Shown here: positions 13,807 through 27,300 of the stretch, piece by piece
Position numbering within the stretch: the first letter of the stretch is position 1
Layout of the letters: every line of letters starts with the position of its first letter
Assembly: GCF_031877795.1 (NCBI RefSeq)
Contig: NC_133971.1
Coordinates: forward strand, 94,556,654 to 94,620,653
From: Strix aluco
Taxonomy: Eukaryota; Chordata; Aves; Strigiformes; Strigidae
DNA: 64,000 bases
Direction of reading: 5' to 3'
The notes under the pieces: generated by a model
What the model was told of the DNA's origin: nothing
The model's input: the letters and a program-made list of their open reading frames with translations, nothing else
Database searches by the model: none
Translations under genes and position numbers: made by a program

Positions 13807-16800
13807 TAAAGACACTTTTTCTTTTTGCACCTTGAAACATGAACACCAGCTCTGTTGGCTTACCTCTGTAGTGGTGATCCCCTGCCTCTGAGACCTGTCT
13901 CAGCCAGAATATATCCTTTGCTGTGTGCAGGCTGTGTGGCAAGACATCCTCCTTTGGTTTGGCATTGGGTGGATGGTCTCGACCCCTTGGCTGCTGGTTT
14001 TGATAGCAGGAGCCATCAAATCCTCCACTGAGCTTCCCAGTGTGGCATCCTCAAAGCTGAGTGGAGGGAGGAGAGGGGGGAATGTGTGGAGAGAGAGGCC
14101 GTAGTCAGCTGGGGATGCTCCACATCCCGGCTGTTTCAGATGTTGCACTGGGGATCTGGGTGTTGGACCTTAGGGGGCCAAAGCTGGAAATTCATTTTTC
14201 TGTGTGTTTGTTGCAGAGGTGGGTGCTGTGCAGTGTCAAACAAACCTCTTTCCTCCAAAGCTGCTTACACAGTCCCAGCTACTCTAAGGTCTGAGGAATT
14301 AACTGTCTTTAAGGGAATTATCTGTGCAAATGTAGGGTGAAGTGCTGGTTCTTCCTGTGGTAGAGCTGGGATGCTCTTCAGACACCAGCTAGTGTTGACC
14401 TTTTGGTTTTCCCTCCTCACCAGCATCAATTATCATCTGTCTTCCACTGGATTCCCATCTTCTCAGCCCCAGCAAGGGGCATGTGACAGTGGAGCGCTCC
14501 AGTCAATACGAGTAACACGATAATTTATATATCCTGCTGATGCTGGTGAAGAGGAAAGTAAATTTATGACTTGCCTAGCCACATTTCTTCACTTCTTTGA
14601 CAAGATTGGTAGGGCAAATAGAGCAAAACCCCGTCTGCAAGTCCAAGGACAGTGACTGCCCAGCCTGCAGCATCAGGGACTGGAATAAGGCTGCAGCACA
14701 GAGAAATCATCGTCTAGTTTGGTAGCTGAGGATGTTATCCCAAGAGTAGTTAATGCATTCGTGTCACTGCACTGTCTTCTATTGGATTCAATATATTAAA
14801 GTGTTACTCAATCTATTTTCTGTTTAGTTTGCAGTAACCTCCTATATTAACCTTTCCTTCTTTAGCATGTGCTGGAAGAACAGAACAGACAGCAAATAAG
14901 AGATCTGCCTGAAATTATGTGGCATTTGCAGAGAGCGTAAATCTATTTGCAAATGTCTTGGAACAAACTTTGAGTGGGTGGAGTTAGCTAATAAACTAGA
15001 ATATTCATCTTTCCTGTTGCTCGAATAGTTGAGTTTAACTTCCTGCTAAAAGCAGTTGTTTTTATGCTGCATTCACTATCAGGGAACTGAGGCAACAGTT
15101 ATCATTTGCTATTAAAAGAATTAAAAGAAAAATGTGCCAGAGTATGACAGTCACAGGCAATGAAAGTGTGGAGACCCTCCTGTCAGTGGGAATATGTATC
15201 TGTGCTCCAGATACGTATGAAAAAAAATAGCACTGCTCCAAAGCTGTTGGAATTTGGAGCCACATTAACCTGGAAATACCCAAATACCAATCAACTTTTG
15301 CTTTATTTGCTGATTTAAAATAATTTCTTTAAGCAGAGAAGAAAATAATATCCAACCCCAGCAGCTCACGTAAAAGCTACCAGCTGAGAGCGTGTTATTA
15401 TGTCAAGAACTCATAGTATTGTTGAAATATTGGTGAGCCAGTGGTGGCCTTGAAGAAGGTGTTCACAGCTTTTTTTTCAGCTCTCCTGACCATTTCTCCC
15501 CTTTTCAGATACAATCCCAGAACCCTTCCAGTCCGATCGCAGTGACATCTGGCAGACAGTATCAGAAACTTTTTTTAGCTGTAATTCTTGAAGGTAATTT
15601 TGTTACTGGGGACTCTTCTTTACCTTCTTTTTCCAATTATTTTAAATAGTAAATTATATAATAACACTTTGCACCTAGGGTGCTGAAAGCTGAACCGCAG
15701 AGAAGTGAAACAGAACTTTTTGTTGCATGCATCAATTCTGGATAATTATAGCTTTAAAATACCTATTTTCCTGCATTGTTTAAAAAGAAACTGTCACGGA
15801 AAACTTTTGCAAGAGAAAATTTCATTATCTTGGAACAATGTAGTTGGAGAAAACAAAGGAAAAAAACCCCAAAAGTTGTAATTAGTACAGAAACCTCACC
15901 AGGAAACATTATACAGTCATTTGTTCTCTCCTACGCGCCGTACACTATCACGTGGTTCTTCACATTTGCCTTACAGACAGTACAAAAGAGTGCCCTAAAA
16001 AAGCAAGAGTAAGCTTGAAGGGCCAAACAGTAAATTTGGAGGTGCTCCAAAATTGAACCTACGCTTATTTGCTTTACGACAGCTGATAAAAGTCCTTGCA
16101 GTTTTGCTACCTATAATTTTTCATAGCAAATCTTTCCTTTCTCCTTATTTCTAAAATATCTCTTTACCAGGAACCACACAGCACAAAGGTGATATTACCG
16201 ATATTTTTAACTAGGGGCTTCAAAGAAAACTGTTAATCAGCCACCCACGAGAAACCTCCTCGCACTGACAGAAGGGAATTTATTTCTTTCCCCGTTTTAG
16301 ACAAAAGCTCTTTCTCAGATCCAGGATCCAAGTGGGCAGGGTAATACTACTGGGCAAACAAACATATGTTTTACAGACTTGTTGGAAACCTTCCCATTTT
16401 GTTCCAAGAAAATATTGTATGTTGAGGATCCAAGGGAAAGTTAAATGTATCTCTGAGGGAACCGGTAAATTCCCATCCTGGGAAATCTTTGGGAAGTGTT
16501 GCTGTTTGGTGCAATCTGTTCTGCACCCAGGGCAAGAGAAAAAATATGCTCTTTAGATGTAGTTCTGTGACCCTCCGGGCTAAATCGTTGCTGGCACTGA
16601 TAAATTAGCAATATATCCAGACAGGGATTAGCATTACCAGAGGCAGGGAAATCAGCCCAACCTTCCTTCCAATTTGGTGGTGGGGTTTTAGTGAAAACAC
16701 TGGAGGAAATTTCAGTTCCAGTAACAAGATGACATTGAATCATGCAGAAAGACAAAATGATTCCTAAACTCCATATAAAAAGAGGAAAGAAAGCCCTCAA

Positions 16801-18818
16801 ACCCAACCAAACATTTTGATGATATTTATTCACACATTTTACAAAACCCATTGAAGATTATTTTGGCAAAAAGAAGCTTTTGCCGTATTCTGACAATTTT
16901 GTCTTCCTGCTTGAATTTGGTGCTCATCTGTGCTGGAAGGCAGACGTCAGTCTTTGTCGTCTCAGACAGGTTCTCAGGGTTAAAGGGTCAAGAGTCACAG
17001 ATTGGAAGCCAAAGCAAGATGAATTGAGAAAAAAAAAAGTGCACAATTTTAACAAAGAATGCAATTAACCATTGGGATAATTTACCTCGGGGTATGATGG
17101 CTTCTCCATCACTCGAAGTCTTTAAATCATGGCTTGAACGGTTGTCTGAATGATGTTGTGTAGCTCAGAATTAAATTATGTTGATGGAACAGTTGAATTT
17201 TGATAGAGTAGGGAGCTATTATTTGTCCTTAAATGTCCTCTACATATGTGTATGTATATATAGAGACACATGCACACATATATAAATTTAATACCCCTAA
17301 AAGGTAAAATGCATTGAGCACATCTCCACGTTGGGAGAACATAAGCCTTCTCTGCTTGTAGTTCCAGAATTATATAATATTAGCATAAAATTCACATCCT
17401 ACCCTCTCCCAGGCGTATATGCTTTCATTGCAGATTAGTGTTTCCCCATAGAAAGCTGTTAGAGAACAGCTCAATCCATGATCTGCAGTCCAGCAGATTT
17501 GCCCACAGTAAAGAATCTCCGGTCTCAAGAAGTGGTTTTAAATTTTCAAGGCTCTCACTGTGAAAAAAAAGTAATTTTATCCACAACAAACATTTAATAA
17601 ATATTGCTAAAACGCACAGTTTTAATGGGAAGAACAAATTAATCTGCGCTGCTGTGTGATGAAACGGGACGAACTATTTCTTGCTGGAAAGGAAAATCTT
17701 AATTTTTCCTGAAAACTTTGCTCATATTTTAACGACAGGCATAGGTCAGGTTCGATTAAATTCACCACCTGTCTAGCTGCCCAGGTATTCGGTGCTGCTG
17801 GGGGATCCGTGCACAGCGCTTACGCCGAGCCGCACCGCAGATGAGGAGCTCTTCCACAACAGCTTCACCACGATCCCTCGGCTGCAAGAGCTTCCCCGAC
17901 ATGTTCCTCTTGATACCTCGATCGATTGACTTCACAGGGCCTGCTCACGTCTGATACTCGCTTAGCTTTCTGGCCATCATCCAAATTTGCTTCAAGAGGT
18001 GCAAGGGGAAAGTACAGACTGAGGGGTGGGGGTGCTGGGCTGCCAAATGAGCGACGAGGTCTTTGGTCCCCTTCGGGGGAGCCGGGGTGGCAGCTTCGCT
18101 CCAGCGCGTTAGGCATTTGCTCAAGAAACACGAGGTACTGCTGATGCTGCAATTTCAACATCGTCCTAAAGCTTGATTTTTTCTGATCCTTGGTTGATGG
18201 CCTTCAGCACTAGGGAGTAGTAAAAATATTGCGGTCCTCTCCAAGATTAAGGATCTCCTTACACAAGTACAGACAAGATAGGATGGTTATTTCAGCCTAA
18301 GCTTTCCACTGACTGTGAGGGTTTGTTTCATGCAACTGTCTCTGATTTTGGGAGGCTGTGAAATGCTTCACTCGAGAGTTTTTCTTCCTCTTCTTCACCC
18401 GCCCTCCTTTAATAATGTCACCACATAAATATACATTTACATTGCCACCGTTGGCACACACTGAGGTTGGGATACTGAAGGTTTTGACAGCCCAATCCTT
18501 CATGATCGGAGCTGGATAACATGAATAAAATGAGGTGCCTGCCAAGCAGTTTGAACGAGCCATGTGTTGCGGCAGAGGCTGTCCGTGTTGTCAGTACAAG
18601 TCAGATCAATTACATTTGAAACAGATCTTCTCTTTTAAACTTAAATGATCTATTTAGGTCAGCAGCTTAGAAACTAATTCTGTGCCCCTGGCTGTGCAGC
18701 TGGTCCTCACTGCCCTCCATTTAGATGTGGGTTTTTTTAATATTTGTAGGCCAAATGTCCTCACTGTATTTATGTAAAGTACCTACCTTTCCAATGAACA
18801 GTTACATGCCGAAAACAC
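13807..18818. other. Intergenic stretch without a recognised gene
   Basis: AT-rich single-copy-looking DNA with a TA/CA-rich patch at about 17235-17290. No exon, RNA gene or transposon is recognised. Confidence 0.6.
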
Positions 18819-19512
18819 CAGTCAGAGAGGGACCTGGGGGGGTTGATTGCTAGCCAGCTGAACAGGAGCCAGCAGTGTGCCCAGGTGGCCAAGAAGGCCA
18901 ATGGCATCCTGGCTTGTATCAGCACTAGCGTGGCCAGCAGGGACAGGGAAGGGATCTTACCCCTGGACTCGGCACTGGGGAGGCCGCCCCTCGATGAGTG
19001 GGTTCAGTTTTGGGCCCCTCACTCCAAAAAGGCCATTGAATGACTCGAGCGTGTCCAGAGAAGGGCAACGGAGCTGGTGCAGGGTCTGGAGCACAGGTGT
19101 GATGGGGAGCGGCTGAGGGAACTGGGGGGGTTTAGTGTGGAGAAGAGGAGGCTGAGGGGAGACCTCATGGCCCTCTCCAACTCCCTGAAAGGAGGGTGCA
19201 GAGAGGGGGGATGAGTCTCTTGAACCAAGGAACCAGCACCAGGCCAAGAGGGAATGGCCTCAAGCTGTGCCAGGGCAGGGTCAGACTGGCTCTTAGGAAG
19301 GATTTCTTTGCAGAAGGGGTTGTTGGGCGTTGGAATGGGCTGCCCAGGGCAGGGGGGGAGTCCCCATCCCTGGAGGTGTTGAAGAGTCGGGTTGACCCAG
19401 CGCTGAGGGATCTGGTGGAGTTGAGAACGGTCAGTGTGAGGTTCATGGTTGCACTGGATGATCTTCAAGGGCTTTTCCAACCTTGATGATTCTGTGATTC
19501 TATGATTCTTTG
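18819..19512 (+). mobile_element. CR1 LINE fragment, group A
   Basis: The copy extends 5' to CAGTCAGAGAGGGACCTGGG and keeps [20 protein letters not shown] before the group stop. The tail is GATTCTGTGATTCTATGATT. It retains the sequence (GCTAGCCAGCTGAACAGG) that is missing from the 51.8 and 54.7 kb copies. Confidence 0.96.
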
Positions 19513-20576
19513 AACACGCTGTTTCAGCACTTTCTAACTGTAGCTAGCAGGTAACCACTAGGGAAAAATAAGTAGTTATGCTCAAAAGAGGATGAAAAAT
19601 AGTCTTGAAATTCCCACTGTTGCCATTTCATACTGCAGCCTGCAGACTATTGCTTTCTTCCACGGCTGCTCTGCGAAGCAGCGTAAACAGGGGTTGCCTG
19701 GTGGCTTGAGCAGGGATCTGGACAGACGAGGCTACACAGACAGCAGCGGGACCATCTTGGTCAGTCAAGTTCATGGATATGCTGGGTTAGATCTGCTGCC
19801 CACCCAGGCCAGGACCCTTCTTCCACAGTGTTCAGTGCCGGATGTCGCAGAGGTATTAAAAAAAACTTTGAGAGTTATTTTCCTTATCAAACAGGTTATA
19901 CCCTGAAATTCCAACCAGCTGGGCTCTTCCCAGCTCTTCACATATCCTGTTCCTCCTGTTATGTTGTTTTAAATTTCTCTCTACCACGAAACATCTCCTG
20001 TTCTCTATACAGCATTAATTTGTGGAGCAATTTTCTTTCTAATTTATCTTGATTGATATAATAAAATATTTATAACCACCTGTAACCTGTTAATAATACA
20101 ATGTTTTAAATGAAATTGAAAAATTGAGGTCTTGATTGTTTCAGGTGGCAGCATGGGTCTGGATAGTGGTGTTACTCTGATGTCCAGCCTTAGATAATCA
20201 CATTCCTCACGCCTGCTTTTCCTCTTCCTTTTGCATTCGATTGGGAAAGCTTCGCTGACCTATGCAAACTTGTGGATTAATGAGATGTTTGCAGCAGTGA
20301 AAGGTCTATGAATAAACATTTTTGTCTTCTTTTGCTACGGCTGACAGTATTCAGGGGTCATTTGAATAGAAACATAAGTTATTTTTATAGCTGGTTTGCT
20401 CCTGCGCATGTGACAACAGCATATCACAGTCCAGTAGTCTGCGGGACACAGAGATCAGCTGGGCTCGGCGCTTTGGTTTTCAACATCCCTGCTGTGTTAC
20501 GGGTTTTATGATGCAAAGCCACTTTTCCTACTTAGCTGGTTTATAATTGGAGGGAACAATTTTCTTGGCATAGGAA
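19513..20576. other. Loop between the inverted CR1 pair
   Basis: About 1.06 kb of unrelated sequence separates the + and - strand CR1 copies. No feature is recognised inside it. Confidence 0.6.
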
Positions 20577-21315
20577 GAATTCACAGAATCATCTCGGTTG
20601 GAAAAGACATTGAAGATCCTCCAGTCCAACCATGAACCTCACACTGACCATTCTCAACTCCACCACATCCCTCAGTGCTGGGTCAACCTGACTCTTCAAC
20701 CCCTCCAGGGATGGGGACTCCCCCCCTGCCCTGGGCAGCCCATTCCAATGCCCAACAACCCCTTCTGCAAAGAAATACTTCCTCAGAGCCAGTCTGACCC
20801 TGCCCTGGCGCAGCTTGAGGCCATTCCCTCTTGTCCTGGCGCTGGTTCCTTGGCTCAGGAGACTCATCCCCCCTCTCTGCACCCTCCTTTCAGGGAGTTG
20901 GAGAGGGCCATGAAGTCTCCCCTCAGCCTCCTCTTCTCCACACTAAACCCCCCCAGTTCCCTCAGCCGCTCCCCATCACACCTGTGCTCCAGACCCTGCA
21001 CCAGCTCCGTTGCCCTTCTCTGGACACGCTCGAGTCATTCAATGGCCTTTTTGGAGTGAGGGGCCCAAAACTGAACCCACTCATTGAAGGGTGGCCTCAG
21101 CAGTGCTGAGTCCAGGGGTAAGATCCCTTCCCTGTCCCTGCTGGCCATGCTAGTGCTGATACAAGCCAGGATGCCATTGGCCTTCTTGGCCACCTGGGCA
21201 CACTGCTGGCTCCTGTTCAGCTGGCTGGCAATCAACCCCCCCAGGTCCCGCTCTGACTGGCAGCTCTCCAGCCACTTCTCTCCTAGCCTCTATGCTGCTG
21301 GGGGTTGTTGTGGCC
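20577..21315 (-). mobile_element. CR1 LINE fragment, group A, inverted relative to its neighbour
   Basis: The 3' tail lies at the left (TCACAGAATCATCTCGGTTGG) and the fragment reaches 5' to the GGCCACAACAACCCCCAGCA segment at the right. It encodes a recognisable [20 protein letters not shown] stretch on the minus strand before the shared stop. Together with the + strand copy at 18.8 kb it forms a long inverted repeat. Confidence 0.96.
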
Positions 21316-24300
21316 GAAATTATGTAGGTGGCCAGCAGCGTGCAGAAGTCATCATTACTCATTCTAGGACGAAGGGCCCTTTGGGCACGGCGGGTACGTG
21401 GGGTGGACGCGTGCAGACGCTTCTGCTCTGCTGCGCTCCCGAGGCGTTACACAGATCAGGGCGTCCTGGGGAAAGCCGTACCTTGTACCAACACTGTGCC
21501 ATTGCCTGTTCTGCCTGTTGTGGATCAATAATAGGCATGATGACAGAAGGCTTTCTACCCGTTTGGTTTTTGTATCATTCCTCTGAAAAGAGCCTTTTAA
21601 TATAAAAGGACTTGGTTGAACAGAGAACTGTTTTTACACGACTTCCCTCTATTTCTCTTCTGAGTTTCAGCATGTTATTTCTGGCTGCACTGACAAGTTT
21701 ATTATGTGAGTGGGAGAGTGAGCATCCTTGGAAGAGCCCAAATATTTTCTATTCTCCACCCGAGGCTTTAGCAAAGAGCTTTTGGGGAAAAGAAGCTCTG
21801 AGGACAAGTTTATTGTGGGAGTGGGAGAGAGAGCATCCCTGGAAGAGCCCAAATATTTTCTCTTCTCCATCAGAGGCTTTAACAAAGAGCTTTTGGGGAA
21901 AAGAAGCTCTGAGGGATGAAGACCTTTTTGCTCTCCTCTCTGCCCAGCTATGTAAAGAAACACCACAGAGCTGGGAACTGATACGGAAACACAACTTGTT
22001 CAACTTTACCAGTTTTTTTTGCTCTTGAATTATGCAATTGCACAATTTTCTCAGCGTGCATTTTACATGGCAGGTCTTTTGAACCTAGGAATTATGTATG
22101 AGCAAGGTCCTAAGGCTCTGCACATGCAAGTGGGCTGTACATGGGCTGTACATGGCTTTTATTGCAATACAGAGTTTCAGTCTTGTTCCTGAAAGAATTG
22201 GCTTATTGGGTAAACATAAAGAGCATGAGACCCAGAGCAATTTGAGAGTGCACAGTAATAATTCAAATATGAACAAACAGCAGCTTACAAGGCAAAGATG
22301 GAGCAGGTAGAGGTGTTTGCATGCTTTGCTAGCTCAGCTCTTCCCAGGACTATTCAAGGGATAAATTCTGGCTGCTGCTAAAGGGTATGGCGAGAAGTTC
22401 CTCCAAGTGGTGGCCATTTATATTTCTCATGTGCTTATTTGCTCTAACGAGAGGTATCCCAGTGATCTCGCGGCATCACTTTGTACCCTGATACTGGTTT
22501 TGAGTGAAAAGTACCACATTGTGGCTGACATGGCCTGGGGGGCCCCCAGTCTAGTCCTTGGACAATGGGCTTAAGTCTGTGGCAGAGGAGCTCCACGGGC
22601 AGCGGGGCTGGTCTGCAGAGTGAGATAGCTGGTGCTGAGGACTTGATCTCTACTCCGCACATTGGAGGGAGAGCTTATTTCAGACTCTCTGAAGTCTGTG
22701 GTCCCATGAACAATCAGAGGTCGTTTTCTGCTTCATTTTAACCAAAAGGTATCTAGTTTGCGTGCCCAGAATGGACTCTGAAAACCAAAGCTTGGCTGTG
22801 GCTATGGCCAGAGACCACCCAAACTAAACCACTGTTGTAATCTCCTGCAGGTACCGCCGTGGCAGGTTGGCCCTGGGCTGGTGTCTCCGCTTGTCCCAGC
22901 ACGGCGAGGGGGCTCATGGAAACCTGAAGCCTGAAGCCCTCACCTGCTCCTGTGTACCGTTTCCTTGGGGAGCCCCAGCCTGCTCGAAAGGCCATCAAGA
23001 AGAAAAGGTTTTTGAAGGATTAGTCTTGTGCTTTGTTGTCTTTTGCTGCTGCTGCTGGCGTCTGGAAGCTGTTGATGCTTCACCTGCCTGTGAACATAGA
23101 GCCAACGTGGCTGGATTTCACTCTGAGACCATGGGGAGACATGTGTCACCTGTCACCGGAGTTGCCTTATTTTTTCAGACAGCAATTTCACAGAGATGAA
23201 AGAAAAAAAAAGACTTTTTCAGTTACAGTATCGAAGGCAACAGGAGGAAAAAAGGACCCCAACCCAACACCTTCTCTGCTGACTCGTCAGGCGAGACCAG
23301 GAGTGATGGCTGTAGTCCACACCTGGATGACAGGTAATCCTTTCAGACATAAAATAACTACAGTGACAGGGCAGCTTGTGTAGCACTGTACAGTGCCAGA
23401 GGTCCCTCTCCAGAGCCTGGCAGGGGTTTGAATAAACCTGCAGTGTGTGCATATTGATAGCGAGCAGATAAAGATTATTAATTTACCATTAAATTTTCTT
23501 CCTTTGTTGACCGAGGAAATAAACTTGCTCCGATGCTTGTATGAGCAGAGTGAAAAACTGCAGGGTGATTAATAGAGGCTCATGATTATGCCTCATCTCT
23601 GCGATACTGGATCCCGAACCGTGGTCTGTGGTGTATTTAGGGTAATGTAAATCCCACCTTGCTTTGAGCAGGGGAGAGCAGAGCCAGGTGAGTACCCCTG
23701 GCAGTTTCCAGCAGTGATTAGTCCCTGCTGTACAGTAATGCTGCTGTGTTCCCCACGCAGCTTTGGAGAGGGAGGCACAATATGCAGTTATTTGGGGGCC
23801 TGATCCACAGAAATCTGGACTCACCTTCCACCTGGATCCTCTTGAACAACCCATGACTTGCTGTTAGAACTGTCTCATCTGCTGAAGTGGTCTCACTGCA
23901 AATCGTTTTTTTTTTTTAAGCGGGGTTGTTTTTTCTAGAAAATATTTATTATTGGCCTAATTCTCATGTTTGTGGGTGTACTGTGAGTAGGGGTGAGCTT
24001 CCTCTGCCCAGCATCCGTGTGAACCGGGGACTCTCCGGCTCAGCACCGGGGGCCAGGCAGTTGCGTGGCAGCAGGTGATTGCTTGGCTGATGGTACCTTC
24101 TTTGTGCTTTTAGTACCTTGCCTTTGAATGTCACAAAGTATTTCACGAGATAATAACTACTGAAGTTTTATCAGTAGTCCAGTGAGGTAGCCGCTCTGGT
24201 GAAATGTTTTGCTGGTGGGTGAACTGCAAAAGTGCCGCTCCAGACACGGCTTGAAAAATTAAAGTGCGACGTGTTGCTGAGCCCTGTGAAACCTGGAGGA

Positions 24301-27300
24301 AAATAAACCATCTTTTCATCTCTTGGGAAGAGAGGGTGAAGAGGCCAGCAGCTTAGAGCGTGACTAATCTTAAGGGCAGCAGACATTAGATTATTAAAGT
24401 AATATTCAAATGAATCTCAGATAGTTTCACTTTCGGGTCTGTGACCTGAAGTCACAGAAGTTGCGACTTGGTTATGATATCGAGGTCTATTAGCAGTGTG
24501 AGAGGCAGACAAAGCCCAGTCGTCACGGAAGTCATGGAAGTGCAGGGGTGAGAATTAATAGATTAGAAGGAGGGGTAAAAGTGCAGGGGGAAGCCTGAAG
24601 TGATGCACATCAATGGGACTCTTTGCTACCCCTTGTGTCCTGGCCACATGTTTTGCCTTTTTCCTCCTCGAGCCAGGGGCTGTGTCTCTCCGAGGTCTTT
24701 CCTTGCAAGGAGGTCTGCTGTGATAGCTCAGATTTGGAACTCTGCTGCTCCTTCCTCATTAGCAATTTTAAAAGTTGTGCCTTCTAAAGCAGCTTTTCTT
24801 CTCCTTCCCTACCTCCTCCTGCTCTGTACTGCTCATTATGGAGGTAACAAATGAACTAGAGGTGACTGAGCCGTGGACCTTCAATTGTTCATTGCCCTAC
24901 ACTGTCTTTCCTCTGAACAGATCCTGAAATTACAAATTACAGATCTGCTATGATGCTATTTAGTTTAATTGGTATGTTCTTTTTATGGAAAGAAGGTTAC
25001 TGAACTCTTGACACTCTAGTGTCAAAAAATCTACAAGCTCCTGACACCCAAATGACTTTGCATGGTGAAAAGAATAATCCACCATTACTATGCCGCTAAC
25101 GTTTATTGTTGCTGTGACTTGCACAGCTCCTGAAACTCCGGAGTTAAAAATGATGAAGTGGTGATGGTTATGGTTTTAATGCTTGCTTCTTTGTAAATTG
25201 CTATCTGAAGTGTCACTGAAACAAATGATTTGTAAGCATGATGGTGCACTTTGCCAGCTGAGCATCTCATTAGCATAGTGGACTGTAAACCGCTTTATCA
25301 CTTGCTATGGTTTATAAGTGCATTCTAATAGCTTCCTCCTCTCAGGGAGGTAATGTTTTGCTTTGTAAATGGGAGCCGATTATATATTCATGTTAATCAG
25401 CAAAATCAGTATTCCCTCTTGAGAAGTATGAAGGTACCTGATTGAGAAAATACTTGCAGGTTCCCTTGCGTTACGACCCTTTTCTCATTGCCACAGGAGA
25501 GCAGCGTCAGATGTGCTTTGCATGCATCACTTTCCTGTAACTCAGCAGCTCAGGGGGAAGGATTTCCTGAAGTCCAGCTCTGTTAATCTCAAGCAATCAC
25601 GTCGTATAGTCCCTCACCTTCCCCTGGACTTGCTCACCCTCCTCTCCATAACGTTAGGCTGTTCCAAGAAGCTCATGTGCTTGCCTGGGCCACGGTTGTT
25701 CTTGCACCAGCCTTGCTGTCTAGCCCCAAAGATGATCTTCTGCTCGGTGCTACCCCTGGGGACCAAAACCAGACACAGTTTGGGGGGGTTGGTGCGTGCC
25801 TTGACTCTTGATTGTCTCATTTTAGGGGCGAAAGTTTTGGCTTTGTACTAAGGCTCTCGCTCTGCTCATTTTCCTGCAAGCAGCATCGTCTCGCAGGGCG
25901 GTTTGTAATGCCCTGGGAACACCAGGACTCTGCGGCCTCTGTGGCTCGGAGGAGCTCATGTCCTGAGAATAACGTGAGATGGCAGTCAGCAAATTCCATC
26001 TGACAGTTTTTACATGCGTTATTTTAGCTGCTATAAGTTCTCTAATGAGCTTTCCATAAAAAAAAGATCTATTTCTCTGTGTGTATGTACACTTCTCCTT
26101 TGTGCTTTCCTTCTTTGGACTGAAAATTATAGTTATGTTGCATGCACTGGTATTTTTTTTCTCCATTCTGCTTTCTTTTGTCTAATTATAGAACAAAGAG
26201 GTGAAATACAGCGACTAAGAGTCCTATGTGTGTTTTAAAAGTGGCATGAATTAGAATGAAGAAAAGTATGGCTGTACAGCTTACCTTTAAATTGGGTTTA
26301 CCTTGGCTAAATTCCAGGCTGTAAAGGGATAATCAGTGTTTGTAAGTGAGTTACCATCACCACAGTCTTAATAGTTAATTCCATCACTCTGCTGGCACAC
26401 AGAAAGCTTCTGCTAACAGCTCCATAAATTCTTCTCATTTTTATATTTGTGATAATTAGCGTCATGTCATAAAGGGCCGCGGACAACATTTCTAAAATTA
26501 GAAGCTTATACCTTCAGACCTCTCAGTCTATATTTCAATGGCTGTTTAAGTTAATAGTTAAAGAAAAATCTTAACTTTTAGGATAAAGTTAAGAAGTGAG
26601 ACAGGTATCTTAGATATAATAGTCACAGTCAGTAACGTTTAAAACTCTCAGGGGCCTTGTATAAATGACATTTTTTTTCAGGCTTTTATATCGGTGCACT
26701 TTGGAAAAGAGCAGACTGAAGCACAGTGCCACACGATGCACAGGGCAGTGAAGCACAATATGAACGTTTGGATGAGCTAAATGGTTGCCTTGTAATGAAA
26801 CGCAGTGAAGTTTGGGGTACTCTGAGCCTCTAAATATCAGCCTGCTCTACAGAGTACTTATCCACAAGCTTCGAAGTACAGTTTGAAGCATTCAAGCCTT
26901 CAAGGCTTGGATCCAAAATCCCCATGTTTCTACTGCTGAATAATGGTGTACGTAGGTAGGGGATGTTTGTATGTATGTCCTTTCTTCCTAGATTAAATTC
27001 AACAGGCAGTAAAAAGATGATTGAAAATATAATGACTAAACCAGTTTACATTTTTTACCACCTATCATCCGTCAGCGTCCCGAAGTGCCTCTGTCTGACG
27101 GCCAAAATTTGCTGTTGGATTAAACCGTGAAATTCCAAACAAAGCCAATGGGAGCTGGACGCACACATCTGCGGGCAGAAGTTGGATCTACGAGCTCTAC
27201 GTATGGTACCACTGAAAAGCTGCCAGATGCCTTTGCGATGCCGATGGGTTAATAGTGCACAGCGGGCTGGCCTGCGGCACGAGGAAAGAAAATGGTGGCT

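Noticed and set aside
20598..21109. Long conserved-looking frames of 93 to 163 codons recurring antisense to the CR1 copies, also near 13.5, 19.2, 31.5, 39.1, 42.3, 52.6 and 55.2 kb
   Set aside because: They are shadow frames of CR1 DNA and recur only because the repeat recurs.
21693..21914. CRISPR-like array
   Set aside because: Only two units, no spacers, and the host is a vertebrate.
22132..22154. Direct repeat GGGCTGTACAT in two copies
   Set aside because: Too short and only two units, so likely slippage.
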